64,000 nucleotides of DNA, from positions 186,001 through 250,000 of the forward strand of contig NZ_JBNPWZ010000001.1 in the NCBI RefSeq assembly GCF_050433565.1. The letters run 5' to 3'. The position numbers were made by a program, and so were the translations under genes. The DNA comes from Ornithinibacillus bavariensis. GTDB taxonomy: Bacteria; Bacillota; Bacilli; Bacillales; Amphibacillaceae. Within the stretch, counting starts at the first letter, position 1, and every line of letters begins with the position of its first letter. Below the pieces are notes generated by a model. The model was not told where the DNA came from, searched no databases, and was given only the letters and a program-made list of their open reading frames with translations. Positions 44,580 through 52,728 of this stretch are shown here, in pieces.

Positions 44580-45677
44580 ATGAAACTCCGAACATTGAAG
44601 AAGTCTAGCACCTTTGTTCCTTCGCAAAAGCATCATATGAGTATTAACTTAGAGAAAGGGCGGCTAAAATGGTCTGTTCCAACTATATTTATTCTCGGAC
44701 TTGTAGCCATGATCCTAGTGATTCCAACTATGATAGTTGTTCCCTTCATTTCAAAAGGCGAGGTATTGTCCCAGTCTATCGATAAACAGCAGAGTGAGAA
44801 AGATGCAAAGCCATTGGTTGAGGATGACTCTGCAGTTGAAGTGTCGGTCATGCGAACACAAACATCCCAAGTAGAAGATGTTCCACTAGAAACCTATGTT
44901 ACTCGAGTGGTTGCAGGGGAGATGCCAGTAGAATTTGAAACGGAAGCGCTGAAAGCACAGGCTCTTGCCGCTAGAACCTATATCGTGAACCAAATGCTAT
45001 ATCAAAAAGAAGAAGAAGTATCCAATGTAACGGATACCATTCAGGATCAAGTTTATAAAGACGATATGGAGTTAAGACAAAAGTGGGGAAAAAATTATCA
45101 AAAGAATATGGAAAAAATATCTGCAGCGGTACTTGCAACGAAGGGGCAAATCATCACATACAATAACAAGCCAATTACCCCACAATTTTTTTCAACTAGT
45201 AATGGATTTACTGAAAATTCGGAGGACTATTGGACAAATGAAATCCCATATTTGCGGAGTGTCCCAAGTCCTTGGGATGAAGTGTCACCGTATTACCTTG
45301 ACCAAGAAACCTTCACCATTGAAGAAGTAGAAAAAGCGCTCGGAACGAATCTGCCAAATAACCAAAAACTTTCCATTGAAGCAACCAGAACAAAGAGTAA
45401 GCGGGTGGAGCAAATAAATATTGCCGGAGCTAAATTCTCTGGTCGAGAAGTTCGAGAAAAGTTAAAACTACGTTCCAACGATTTCACCATCGAACAAAAA
45501 AACAACTATCTAATATTTACCACGAAAGGAAACGGGCACGGCGTTGGCATGAGCCAATACGGTGCCAATGGTATGGCGCAAGAAGGAAAAACATACGAAG
45601 AAATTATCAAGTACTACTATAAAGATGTTGAAATTAACAATATGGACGAAGCGGTACCAGCACTGGTGATGAAATAA
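44580..45677 (+). CDS. spoIID: stage II sporulation protein D
   Basis: A membrane-anchored lytic transglycosylase of the DMP engulfment complex, made in the mother cell under sigma-E. 365 residues from ATG 44580: one transmembrane helix (about 33-54), then the SpoIID/LytB domain with RVVAGEMPVEFETEALKAQALAARTY (catalytic glutamate) and the terminal GHGVGMSQYGANGMA. ATG 44580 has only a weak RBS. Starting at CTG 44520 would add 20 residues, very basic, and fit the strong RBS; the true N-terminus is unsettled. Confidence 0.93.
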   Translation: MKLRTLKKSSTFVPSQKHHMSINLEKGRLKWSVPTIFILGLVAMILVIPTMIVVPFISKGEVLSQSIDKQQSEKDAKPLVEDDSAVEVSVMRTQTSQVEDVPLETYVTRVVAGEMPVEFETEALKAQALAARTYIVNQMLYQKEEEVSNVTDTIQDQVYKDDMELRQKWGKNYQKNMEKISAAVLATKGQIITYNNKPITPQFFSTSNGFTENSEDYWTNEIPYLRSVPSPWDEVSPYYLDQETFTIEEVEKALGTNLPNNQKLSIEATRTKSKRVEQINIAGAKFSGREVREKLKLRSNDFTIEQKNNYLIFTTKGNGHGVGMSQYGANGMAQEGKTYEEIIKYYYKDVEINNMDEAVPALVMK

Positions 45678-45695
45678 ATAGTAATTATGATAGAT

Positions 45696-45728
45696 AAAAC
45701 CCCCTAAGCTCAAAGCTTAGGGGGTTTT
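45696..45728 (+). terminator. terminator after spoIID
   Basis: AAAACCCCCTAAGCT (45696-45710) / AGCTTAGGGGGTTTT (45714-45728): a near-perfect 15-bp stem with a T end; may act in both directions. Confidence 0.9.
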
Positions 45729-46029
45729 CCGTACGTGGAAGGGGTTATAATCTGGCATATAATTGATTGGATTTGGTAAAAAGATACGCACTCTAGGTCA
45801 CAAAACTCAAATTTAAAAAGTTCCCCCTAGGAATCAATTCATATCAGCTTAAACTCTACCAAACTTTCTACAATCCATAATCATTCAATGCTAATCTGCA
45901 ATACTCCATACCCAAAATCCTTAATATCCCCAAATAAACATTTAAAATGCATAAAAAAACAAAAAAAGTTATCAAAAATGTATAGTTTTTTCAAATTCTG
46001 TTCAGAATGGTTGGTGAGGTGATGAATAA
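45729..46029 (+). other. gap between spoIID and spoIIQ
   Basis: About 300 AT-rich bases. Apart from the candidate sigma-F promoter near its end nothing was recognised. B. subtilis has additional genes here (ywmC, ywmD), which are absent. Confidence 0.5.
45980..46009 (+). promoter_or_regulatory. candidate sigma-F promoter of spoIIQ
   Basis: GTATA (45980-45984), 15-bp spacer, GTTCAGAATG (46000-46009), matching the forespore sigma-F consensus (GYWTA, GGNNANAHTR) except for one G. The RBS begins soon after, so the leader would be very short. spoIIQ is a sigma-F gene in B. subtilis. Confidence 0.55.
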
Positions 46030-46947
46030 ATGAAAGAGGAAAACAAAGCGCCAAAAAAAGGTTGGCAAGGAATTTTCCGTAAGAAATGGTTTTTCCCAGC
46101 TGTTTACTTAACAATTGCTGCTGTTCTATTAGGAGTTGTTGTTTGGTATCAGAATTTGGATAATCAATTATCTAAAGTTGGGGATGACCAAAATTTAAGT
46201 GACAATTATACACCAAATCCACATGATCCAGACTCAGAGGCTGTAATGGGATCGCAGGAAGTAATTAAGTTTCCGGTAGCGGACCCAGAGCAAGCAGAAA
46301 TCGTAACGAAATTCTTTGATTACGACGCATCTGAGGAAGATCGTGAAAGCGCACTGATCCTTCATAACAACCGCTATTATCAAAGCACAGGGGTAGATAT
46401 CGTTTATCCAAGTGGAGAGTCCTTTGATGTAGTAGCAGCTTTAAGCGGACAAGTTATGGAAGTAAAAGAGGATCCGTTACTAGGTAATGTTGTTATTCTA
46501 TCACATGAAAATGGGGTAGCAACCTATTATGCTAGTCTTGGAGAGGTCGGAGTAAAGCAAGGTGACGAAGTAAAGCAAGGAGACGTTATTGGTAAAGCTG
46601 GAGATAATAAGTTTGGGCAAAATATCGGAACACATTTACATTTCGAAATCAGAAAAGATGAACAGGTGTTTAACCCAGAGGAATATTTCAACCAGCCAGT
46701 AACAAAGCTTGATTCGGAGTCTGAGGATGTTTCAGAGGAGCAGGATACATCAAGTGTAAACTCAGAGGACGAAGATTCAAAGAACAAGTCTAGTGATGTG
46801 GATAAGGAAGAGGCAACTGAATCAGAATCAGATACGGAAAAGTCTAAAGAAGAATCTAATAATAAGGATAATTCAAAGGATGACTCTAAAAAGGAATCGA
46901 AAGAAGATTCGGTAGAGGATACTGATTCAACTGACTCAGACGCTTAA
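46030..46947 (+). CDS. spoIIQ: stage II sporulation protein Q
   Basis: A forespore membrane protein that zips with SpoIIIAH during engulfment. 305 residues: one transmembrane helix (about 20-39), a LytM/M23-like domain (about 110-220) and a low-complexity Ser/Asp/Glu/Lys tail (about 225-305). In the first metal motif the expected HxGxD reads S-T-G-V-D, while HLHFEIR is kept; the B. subtilis protein likewise lacks a zinc ligand, so it is probably structural rather than enzymatic. Strong GGTGAGGTGATG RBS. Confidence 0.94.
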   Translation: MKEENKAPKKGWQGIFRKKWFFPAVYLTIAAVLLGVVVWYQNLDNQLSKVGDDQNLSDNYTPNPHDPDSEAVMGSQEVIKFPVADPEQAEIVTKFFDYDASEEDRESALILHNNRYYQSTGVDIVYPSGESFDVVAALSGQVMEVKEDPLLGNVVILSHENGVATYYASLGEVGVKQGDEVKQGDVIGKAGDNKFGQNIGTHLHFEIRKDEQVFNPEEYFNQPVTKLDSESEDVSEEQDTSSVNSEDEDSKNKSSDVDKEEATESESDTEKSKEESNNKDNSKDDSKKESKEDSVEDTDSTDSDA

Positions 46948-46957
46948 AAACAGACTA

Positions 46958-47002
46958 GAGGTCCTAGTAAGTTTTAAAACTACTACTAGGGCTTCTTTTT
47001 TT
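46958..47002 (+). terminator. terminator after spoIIQ
   Basis: GAGGTCCTAGTA (46958-46969) pairs with TACTAGGGCTTC (46984-46995) using G-T pairs, followed by seven Ts. Confidence 0.85.
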
Positions 47003-47271
47003 ATTTACTAGGTTCTTAGGCATTCAACATATTTTTAGTACATGATTCGTCAAATATCCCATCAATTCACGGGTTAATAAAAAATATGTCGAACGAATAG
47101 GCATTGTTAACTAGGAATTATATGTTACTATTAAATTGAAAAAATTACTAGAGTAGAAACTAGTTCTATGAATCGAGATGATTTTTCCCACATCGACTGA
47201 ATAAAACTTCTATATTTTTATAATGTGATTTATAACAATCCTATTCACTATTAAAATAGAGGCTTGAAAGG
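47003..47271 (+). other. upstream region of the AimR-like gene
   Basis: No ORF. All frames entering the aimR-like gene are closed upstream (TAG at 47257 in frame), so no missing N-terminal domain is encoded there. A short palindrome AACTAGTT lies at about 47158 within ACTAG-AGTAGAAA-CTAGT, and TTACTATTAAA near 47126 recurs as TCACTATTAAA near 47246. These are candidate operator sequences only. Confidence 0.4.
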
Positions 47272-48321
47272 ATGGAACCCTCAAAGATGAATTACGGAAA
47301 CCCTAGTCTACTTCCAGAGTTGATGACAACCATCTCAGATAGTACCGAACTAACTATTGGACAAATTATTGTAATGCTATCACAGGAGCATACAGAGCAA
47401 GAAGTGTTAGAGCTTACCCGCAAGTATTGCTTACAGTCTACCTCAACTGAAATACAGAAAAAAGGGATGGAATTCTTATACATAAATGGATTCTATGAAG
47501 ACCTTAAACTTCTGATTATTAAAAATCTACAATCACCAAATGATTCGAATCGAAAATGGGCAGAGGTTTATCAAATCGTGATGGACCGTCGTGCAAGAAG
47601 ATACTCCGCAGGCCAAATGCGCACCCATCTAATTGAAATGAGAACATCAGACCCCGAGCTAAGATGCCTAATTGAACTACTAATTGTGGACACCTATTTT
47701 AACCAACTAGATTTCGGAAAAATTGCTAACTTATTAGATAAGCAGCATGAGTTATTTGATTCAATTCAGGACAACTTTATGCTTTCATCCTTTAATCTTC
47801 GGCTTTATCAGAAATTATTCATCTATTATTGGAAACGAAATGAACTCATCATGGCAAGAAAATACGCTTTTCGCGCATTAAATCAAACGAATAGTCCCGA
47901 GACAAAAGTAAATCTGCATGTCAACCTAGGACTTAGTTATACCTTTGATACGTACTATCAAGGTATGTATCACTTAAAAGAAGCACTAAAGATTGCAAAA
48001 CAATACAATTTCAATAAAAGAATATACTCCATTGAAAATAACAATATTGCATTTTTATCGGCACATTTCAAACGACCAGCCAATATCGTGACAGATGATG
48101 TTAGTGAACAAGCCCATTTAGAAATTGCCAAAGGAAATAATGAAAAAGCAATTGAACTACTCGAACAAGTTGATTTATCGAGTCCATTTAAAATGTATTA
48201 TATGGGCTTAGCAAAGCAGGATAAGAATTTATTATCCACGTCATGTAAGATGTTTGTTGAAAGAAGTGATTACTTCTTTAGTAGACTTCCAATGAATGCG
48301 ATAAAAAACCTCAATCGTTAG
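47272..48321 (+). CDS. AimR-like (RRNPP) peptide receptor, N-terminally short
   Basis: A 349-residue all-helical TPR-like protein. From memory of phage SPbeta AimR, parallels run along the whole length: NPSLLPEL against NPNPLYDF, ELTRKYCL against ELMKDYCL, EVYQIVMDRR against KVYKIHREL, AFRALNQTNS against SKKALESTNI, EQAHLEIAKGNNEKAIELLEQVDL against EQAHCFINFNENSKAKEVLDKLDL, and FSRLPM against LIRLPL near the end. Phage AimR is about 380 residues; the missing part is the first about 25 residues, i.e. the first helices of the HTH. ATG 47272 abuts AAAGG, so ATG 47287 (MNYGN) may be the real start. A peptide gene follows at once. No phage genes are nearby. Other RRNPP families (Rap, NprR) fit less well. 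Confidence 0.8.
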   Translation: MEPSKMNYGNPSLLPELMTTISDSTELTIGQIIVMLSQEHTEQEVLELTRKYCLQSTSTEIQKKGMEFLYINGFYEDLKLLIIKNLQSPNDSNRKWAEVYQIVMDRRARRYSAGQMRTHLIEMRTSDPELRCLIELLIVDTYFNQLDFGKIANLLDKQHELFDSIQDNFMLSSFNLRLYQKLFIYYWKRNELIMARKYAFRALNQTNSPETKVNLHVNLGLSYTFDTYYQGMYHLKEALKIAKQYNFNKRIYSIENNNIAFLSAHFKRPANIVTDDVSEQAHLEIAKGNNEKAIELLEQVDLSSPFKMYYMGLAKQDKNLLSTSCKMFVERSDYFFSRLPMNAIKNLNR

Positions 48322-48397
48322 TACGGAGATTCATTTTGCAATTTCGGTATGATGGGATTCAACTTTGAAATTATACTAAGAAGAAAGGAGGAATAAT

Positions 48398-48514
48398 ATG
48401 AAGAGTCTTAAGCCTTTCCTAACTTCTGTATGCTTAACTACGATAATTCTTTTTTCATTCACTCCAGCTGGTATGATGGTGCATAGGGACCCAGAATATG
48501 GGGACATCGATTAA
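48398..48514 (+). CDS. AimP/Phr-like secreted signalling peptide precursor (38 aa)
   Basis: A 38-codon gene with an excellent RBS (AAAGGAGG, 48384-48391, 6 bases before ATG). The precursor has a basic start (MKSLK), a hydrophobic core (about 7-22), a cleavage-like PAG at 23-25 and a short polar C-terminus ending HRDPEYGDID. This is the layout of AimP and Phr pro-peptides, from which a C-terminal peptide is processed outside and re-imported by Opp. It lies 76 bases after the AimR-like receptor and is followed by a terminator, so they form a two-gene unit. The mature peptide cannot be fixed from sequence; the C-terminal 6 to 10 residues are the best guess. Confidence 0.75.
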   Translation: MKSLKPFLTSVCLTTIILFSFTPAGMMVHRDPEYGDID

Positions 48515-48564
48515 TAAATATTATGTAAAATTTACGCATAAAAAGTTGAATCCATTCATATATA

Positions 48565-48607
48565 ACCAAAAATTCTATGTTTTGTAGGATTTTTGGTTTT
48601 TTTTTTT
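48565..48607 (+). terminator. terminator after the AimP-like gene
   Basis: ACCAAAAAT-CTA (48565-48577) pairs with TAG-ATTTTTGGT (48585-48597), followed by ten Ts. Confidence 0.92.
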
Positions 48608-48707
48608 GAGGAGTTACGATCACACGTAGAAATAAGAAATTAGACCACTAAGTATTTTTTCGAATGAACGGCATCATGTAAAAAACGAATAAAAGTTACA
48701 CTAAAAT

Positions 48708-48746
48708 AAAAAACTTCTTGTCCCATATGGGATTCAATGTTTTTTA
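48708..48746. terminator. bidirectional-type hairpin downstream of the peptide gene
   Basis: Arms AAAAAAC (48708-48714) / GTTTTTT (48739-48745), TTG/CAA and the perfect palindrome TCCCATATGGGA (48721-48732) stack into one stem, with A-run before and T-run after. It could end a short transcript that begins after 48607. Confidence 0.65.
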
Positions 48747-49109
48747 TTCATATTCCTGGCTAGTAAATAATAAAATGTTACAAACCAAGCATTCAGTTAG
48801 TCTGAGGTGAGAGCTTCCGTGGCTCTTCTTTGCTGCATCATATTTGCTTGATTACATATTGAATCGTTATCACAAACAGGATTAATCTTTTTATACATTC
48901 TCGCCTATTTTTCATATTGTTCGACATTGAATTATTGCAACAGTTACCGAATATGTAACAAAATCGAATAAACATAAATCTAATAAGCCACTGATTAACC
49001 ATCTTTAATCGAAAGGATGGAAACTCGAAAATGGAATTTCGTCATTTTTCGAATCACCTAGTCTCATGAATAACACCTCAGAAATATTCAACATAGGGAG
49101 GCGAAAGGT

Positions 49110-49391
49110 GTGCACGATTACATCAAAGAAAGAACTATCAGGATAGGTGAACATGTTGTCGAAACGAGAAAAACTGTCCGTGTGATAGCAAAGGAATTTG
49201 GTGTTTCTAAAAGCACAGTCCATAAAGATTTAACCGAACGATTACCGGAAATAAACCCAGAGTTAGCACAAAAGGTAAAGGAAATTCTAGAATACCACAA
49301 ATCCATCCGACACTTACGTGGAGGAGAAGCAACACGCAAAAAATATAAAAGCCCCGAGCAAACAACAGAAGACACAGCAATTCTAAAGTAA
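49110..49391 (+). CDS. spoIIID: stage III sporulation transcriptional regulator SpoIIID
   Basis: A 93-residue mother-cell DNA-binding protein that switches sigma-E genes on and off and permits sigK expression. The helix-turn-helix is IAKEFGVSKSTVHKDL (about 30-45) and the basic C-terminal extension is RHLRGGEATRKKYK. The start is GTG 49110 with GGGAGG 8 bases before. Sequence is almost identical to B. subtilis SpoIIID over the first 75 residues. Confidence 0.97.
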   Translation: MHDYIKERTIRIGEHVVETRKTVRVIAKEFGVSKSTVHKDLTERLPEINPELAQKVKEILEYHKSIRHLRGGEATRKKYKSPEQTTEDTAILK

Positions 49392-49875
49392 GTAACCCAA
49401 TATCATCATCCCCTAACTTAAAGGAGGTGAATGGTAAGCGAGTACTTAATGAATGGACGTCAGAAGAAGAGAGGCTGAGAGAAAACAAAAAAATTACATT
49501 GAGCCGAAAAATGCACCCAAGAGAGGTGCATTTTTCGTTTTATGAGCTTTTTAGGTTAGACCGTTCACGGTAATTACAATTCCACCAATGAACCAAAGGC
49601 CCCCAATATCTTGGAATACCCTGAACCACGTACTCAAATTAAAACAACATGAGTTAGGAGATGGGGGCTATAATCGACATTAAAAAAATGATTAAACATA
49701 GACTTACACATTACACTAAGCTCGAACCATTTACCCTCACAATAACATGAAACAAAAATATCGTACTTTTTCCCCATAAATGAAGTTTTATGTAGAAAAT
49801 TGTGGTATTATATTGTATAACTAGCATTGTGTTCTCGGACAGGTGCGGAAGAGTTGAAATGTGAGGAGGATGTTA
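49392..49875 (+). other. gap between spoIIID and mbl
   Basis: It contains an orphan AAAGGAGGTGA (49420-49430), the terminator at 49505-49540 and the mbl promoter region. For mbl an extended -10 TGGTATTAT (49803-49811) is a candidate promoter. Directly after the orphan RBS, ATG 49431 opens only a 15-codon frame. Confidence 0.5.
49505..49540 (+). terminator. terminator after spoIIID
   Basis: CGAAAAATGCACC (49505-49517) / GGTGCATTTTTCG (49525-49537), a perfect 13-bp stem followed by TTTT. Confidence 0.92.
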
Positions 49876-50877
49876 ATGTTTTCTAGGGATATTGGGATTG
49901 ACCTTGGCACGGCTAATGTGTTGATTCACGTAAAGGGGAAAGGAATAGTATTAGATGAGCCATCTGTGGTAGCGATGGATCGTAATACAGGTCGCGTGCT
50001 TGAGGTTGGAGAAGCTGCACGACGTATGGTTGGTCGTACACCTGGAAATATTGAGGCAATTCGCCCGTTAAAAGATGGTGTTATTGCAGACTTCGATGTG
50101 ACAGAAGCTATGTTGAAATATTTTATTAATAAAATAAATGTAAAGGGTTTTTTATCGAAGCCTAGAATGTTAATTTGTTGCCCAACCAATATTACAAAGG
50201 TAGAGCAAAAAGCTATAAAAGAAGCTGCAGAGAAATCAGGCGGAAAGAAAGTTTACTTAGAAGAAGAGCCAAAGGTTGCAGCAATTGGTGCAGGAATGGA
50301 GATTTATCAGCCAAGTGGTAACATGGTTGTGGACATTGGTGGAGGGACAACAGATGTTGCGGTTCTTTCCATGGGTGATATTGTTACCTCTGAATCAATA
50401 AAGATGGCTGGGGATAAATTTGATGTAGAGATTCTTCAATATATAAAGCGTAAATACAAGCTTCTTATTGGAGAGCGTACTGCCGAGGATATTAAAATTA
50501 ATGTTGCGACTGTTTTTAAAAATGGTCGTAAGGAGGAAATGGATATTCGCGGTCGTGATATGGTGACAGGTTTACCACGTACAATTACAGTCAATTCAGA
50601 TGAGATTGAAGAAGCGCTTCGCGAGCCTGTTTATATGATAGTTCAGGGTGCAAAATCAGTGCTTGAGCGTACACCACCTGAATTATCCGCTGATATAATT
50701 GATCGTGGCGTCATATTAACTGGTGGAGGTGCGCTAGTTCACGGTATTGACCAGTTATTGGCAGAGGAATTAAAGGTACCTGTATTTTTAGCTGAAGAGC
50801 CAATGCATTGTGTTGCAAAAGGTACTGGAATTATGTTGGAAAATATTGATAAAGTAGAGCGCAGAAGTATTGTATAA
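49876..50877 (+). CDS. mbl: MreB-like cell shape protein Mbl
   Basis: A 333-residue bacterial actin that guides lateral peptidoglycan synthesis under the membrane. Actin-fold phosphate motifs are IGIDLGTANVLI (N-terminus), VVDIGGGTTDVAV and the C-terminal LTGGGALVHGID. In the place of B. subtilis mbl, between spoIIID and flhO. ATG 49876 follows GAGGAGG; the GTG at 49861 is inside the RBS region. Confidence 0.96.
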   Translation: MFSRDIGIDLGTANVLIHVKGKGIVLDEPSVVAMDRNTGRVLEVGEAARRMVGRTPGNIEAIRPLKDGVIADFDVTEAMLKYFINKINVKGFLSKPRMLICCPTNITKVEQKAIKEAAEKSGGKKVYLEEEPKVAAIGAGMEIYQPSGNMVVDIGGGTTDVAVLSMGDIVTSESIKMAGDKFDVEILQYIKRKYKLLIGERTAEDIKINVATVFKNGRKEEMDIRGRDMVTGLPRTITVNSDEIEEALREPVYMIVQGAKSVLERTPPELSADIIDRGVILTGGGALVHGIDQLLAEELKVPVFLAEEPMHCVAKGTGIMLENIDKVERRSIV

Positions 50878-50980
50878 CATGCTTTTGAAAACAATCTGTT
50901 GGCTTAGCTCGTTTCATCAGAAGAAGATTTAATTTCAGAAGATTAAAATCGAACTACAATAAAAAAGGAAGTGTGTTGTA

Positions 50981-51784
50981 ATGCTACGTGGTTTTTATAC
51001 TGCTGCAAGTGGAATGCTTACCATGCAAAGAAGACAGGAATCACTTGCGAATAACATTGCCAATGCCAACACACCTGGCTATAAAGCCGACCAGGCAACA
51101 GTACGTGCGTTTCCTGAGATGCTTTTATATCAAATGGGTTCTAAAACGGTGCCAACGAAGCAACCGAAAAACTTACCTATTCAAAATCCAATTGGTTCCA
51201 TAAATACAGGTGTTTATGTTCAGGAATATGTCCCAAATTATGGACAAGGTGCTTTACGTGAAACAGATGTATCGACAGACTTGGCACTTATAGATGGCGT
51301 ATTTCCAGATGAAACAGGTAGTATCTTTTTTACAGTCCAAAATGAAAATGGTGAGCCACGCTACACGAGAAATGGTAATTTTACCGTTGATGGACAAGGA
51401 TACTTAGTAACAACACAAGGTTATTATGTTTTAGATCAGGCTGGAAATCCAATTCAGACAAACGGAATGGAATTTACGGTAACACCTGAGGGAATCGTTC
51501 AGGTTGACGGACAGAATATTCCACTTGGTATTGCTTATTCTGCGAATGCAAATCAGCTAGAGAAGGAAGGAAACGGACTTTTTAACGGTGAAGCTGTTCC
51601 CGTTCCTGGTGGGGTTACATATACAGTACAGCAAGGCTTTTTAGAGCAATCGAATGTAGATACTGTACAAACCATGACGCAAATGATGGAAGCATATCGT
51701 TCATTTGAAATGAACCAAAGAGTGCTAAAAGCATATGATGAAAGCTTAGGAAAAGCAGTAAATGAAATCGGTCGAATAGTGTGA
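50981..51784 (+). CDS. flhO: flagellar hook-basal body protein FlhO
   Basis: A 267-residue rod protein of the FlgF/FlgG family, exported by the flagellar type III apparatus. The N-terminal bb_rod motif is SLANNIANANTPGYKAD and the C-terminal domain contains YRSFEMNQRVLKAYD for coiled-coil packing. RBS AAAGGAAG. 25 bases before flhP, same operon. Confidence 0.94.
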   Translation: MLRGFYTAASGMLTMQRRQESLANNIANANTPGYKADQATVRAFPEMLLYQMGSKTVPTKQPKNLPIQNPIGSINTGVYVQEYVPNYGQGALRETDVSTDLALIDGVFPDETGSIFFTVQNENGEPRYTRNGNFTVDGQGYLVTTQGYYVLDQAGNPIQTNGMEFTVTPEGIVQVDGQNIPLGIAYSANANQLEKEGNGLFNGEAVPVPGGVTYTVQQGFLEQSNVDTVQTMTQMMEAYRSFEMNQRVLKAYDESLGKAVNEIGRIV

Positions 51785-51809
51785 TGACCATATTCAAGGA
51801 GGTGGAGTC

Positions 51810-52634
51810 ATGTCTAGAACGATGATTCAAGCAGCGGTTACGATGAATCAGCTACAACAAAAGCTCGATTTAATTGGAAATAACTTAGCAAATAGTCAAA
51901 CAACTGGTTATAAAGCAAGACAAGCAGATTTTTCATCCTTATTATTTCAACAAATCAATAACATGACAGACCCAAGAAACGCGGAAGGCAGACTCACTCC
52001 GGACGGGATTCGTGTTGGTTCTGGTGCAAGGCTTGGTGCAATCAATCTTGATTTGTCACTTGGAACTTTAAAAGAAACAGGCAGAGACTTAGATGTTGCG
52101 CTTCTTGAGCAAAATCATTTATTCAAGATACGTGTAACTGAAAATAATGTGGAAGAAATCCGTTATACAAGAGATGGGGCTTTTTATCTAAGCCCCCTTG
52201 AAAATAACCAAGTTATGCTGACTACTAAAGACGGAGATCCCGTGTTAGGGGTCGGGGACCAACCCATTATATTTAATGATGGTTTTGATGGAATTACTAT
52301 TAGTGATAATGGTCAAATCATGGTTAATCGTGGAAATTATAGTGAATATGTTGGTCAGCTTGCTGTTGTTGAGGCAGTTCGACCGCGGTTATTAGAAGCA
52401 ACAGGAAACAATAATTTCCGTTTACCAGATTTGAATGCACTTAATTATAACGAAGCGGACATTATTCAGGATGTACAAGCAAACGTAAAAAGTGGAACAT
52501 TAGAAACCTCTAACGTAAATATGGCGAAGGAGTTAACAGATTTAATTACAACACAACGTTCCTATCAATTTAATGCTCGTACCATTTCTATGGGTGACCA
52601 AATGATGGGCTTAATCAATCAATTACGTTCATAG
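51810..52634 (+). CDS. flhP: flagellar hook-basal body protein FlhP
   Basis: A 274-residue FlgF/FlgG-type protein, a paralogue of FlhO; in B. subtilis the pair forms the distal/proximal rod. N-terminal motif LIGNNLANSQTTGYKAR, C-terminal LITTQRSYQFNARTI. RBS CAAGGAGGTGG. The other flagellar genes are not in the window. Confidence 0.94.
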   Translation: MSRTMIQAAVTMNQLQQKLDLIGNNLANSQTTGYKARQADFSSLLFQQINNMTDPRNAEGRLTPDGIRVGSGARLGAINLDLSLGTLKETGRDLDVALLEQNHLFKIRVTENNVEEIRYTRDGAFYLSPLENNQVMLTTKDGDPVLGVGDQPIIFNDGFDGITISDNGQIMVNRGNYSEYVGQLAVVEAVRPRLLEATGNNNFRLPDLNALNYNEADIIQDVQANVKSGTLETSNVNMAKELTDLITTQRSYQFNARTISMGDQMMGLINQLRS

Positions 52635-52728
52635 TACAGACAGAATATCAAAGTTTGATTGACGAGAATGGACGCTTACCTTTATAGTAATAGAGAAATG
52701 AACGTAAGGAAATTAGGTGAACCAAATC

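Larger units (their letters stand above)
48515..49109. other. non-coding region between the peptide gene and spoIIID
   Basis: About 595 bases. It holds the peptide-gene terminator (48565-48607), a second hairpin around the palindrome TCCCATATGGGA (48708-48746) and then about 360 bases with no recognised gene before spoIIID. In phage systems the AimR target aimX lies just downstream of aimP; a counterpart transcript could start between the two hairpins. A 14-codon frame (49017-49061) in front of spoIIID may be a leader peptide. Confidence 0.5.

Noticed and set aside
47272..48514. Remnant of an SPbeta-like prophage
   Set aside because: No integrase, repressor, structural or lysis genes and no attachment repeats were seen around the receptor/peptide pair; flanking genes are core sporulation genes.
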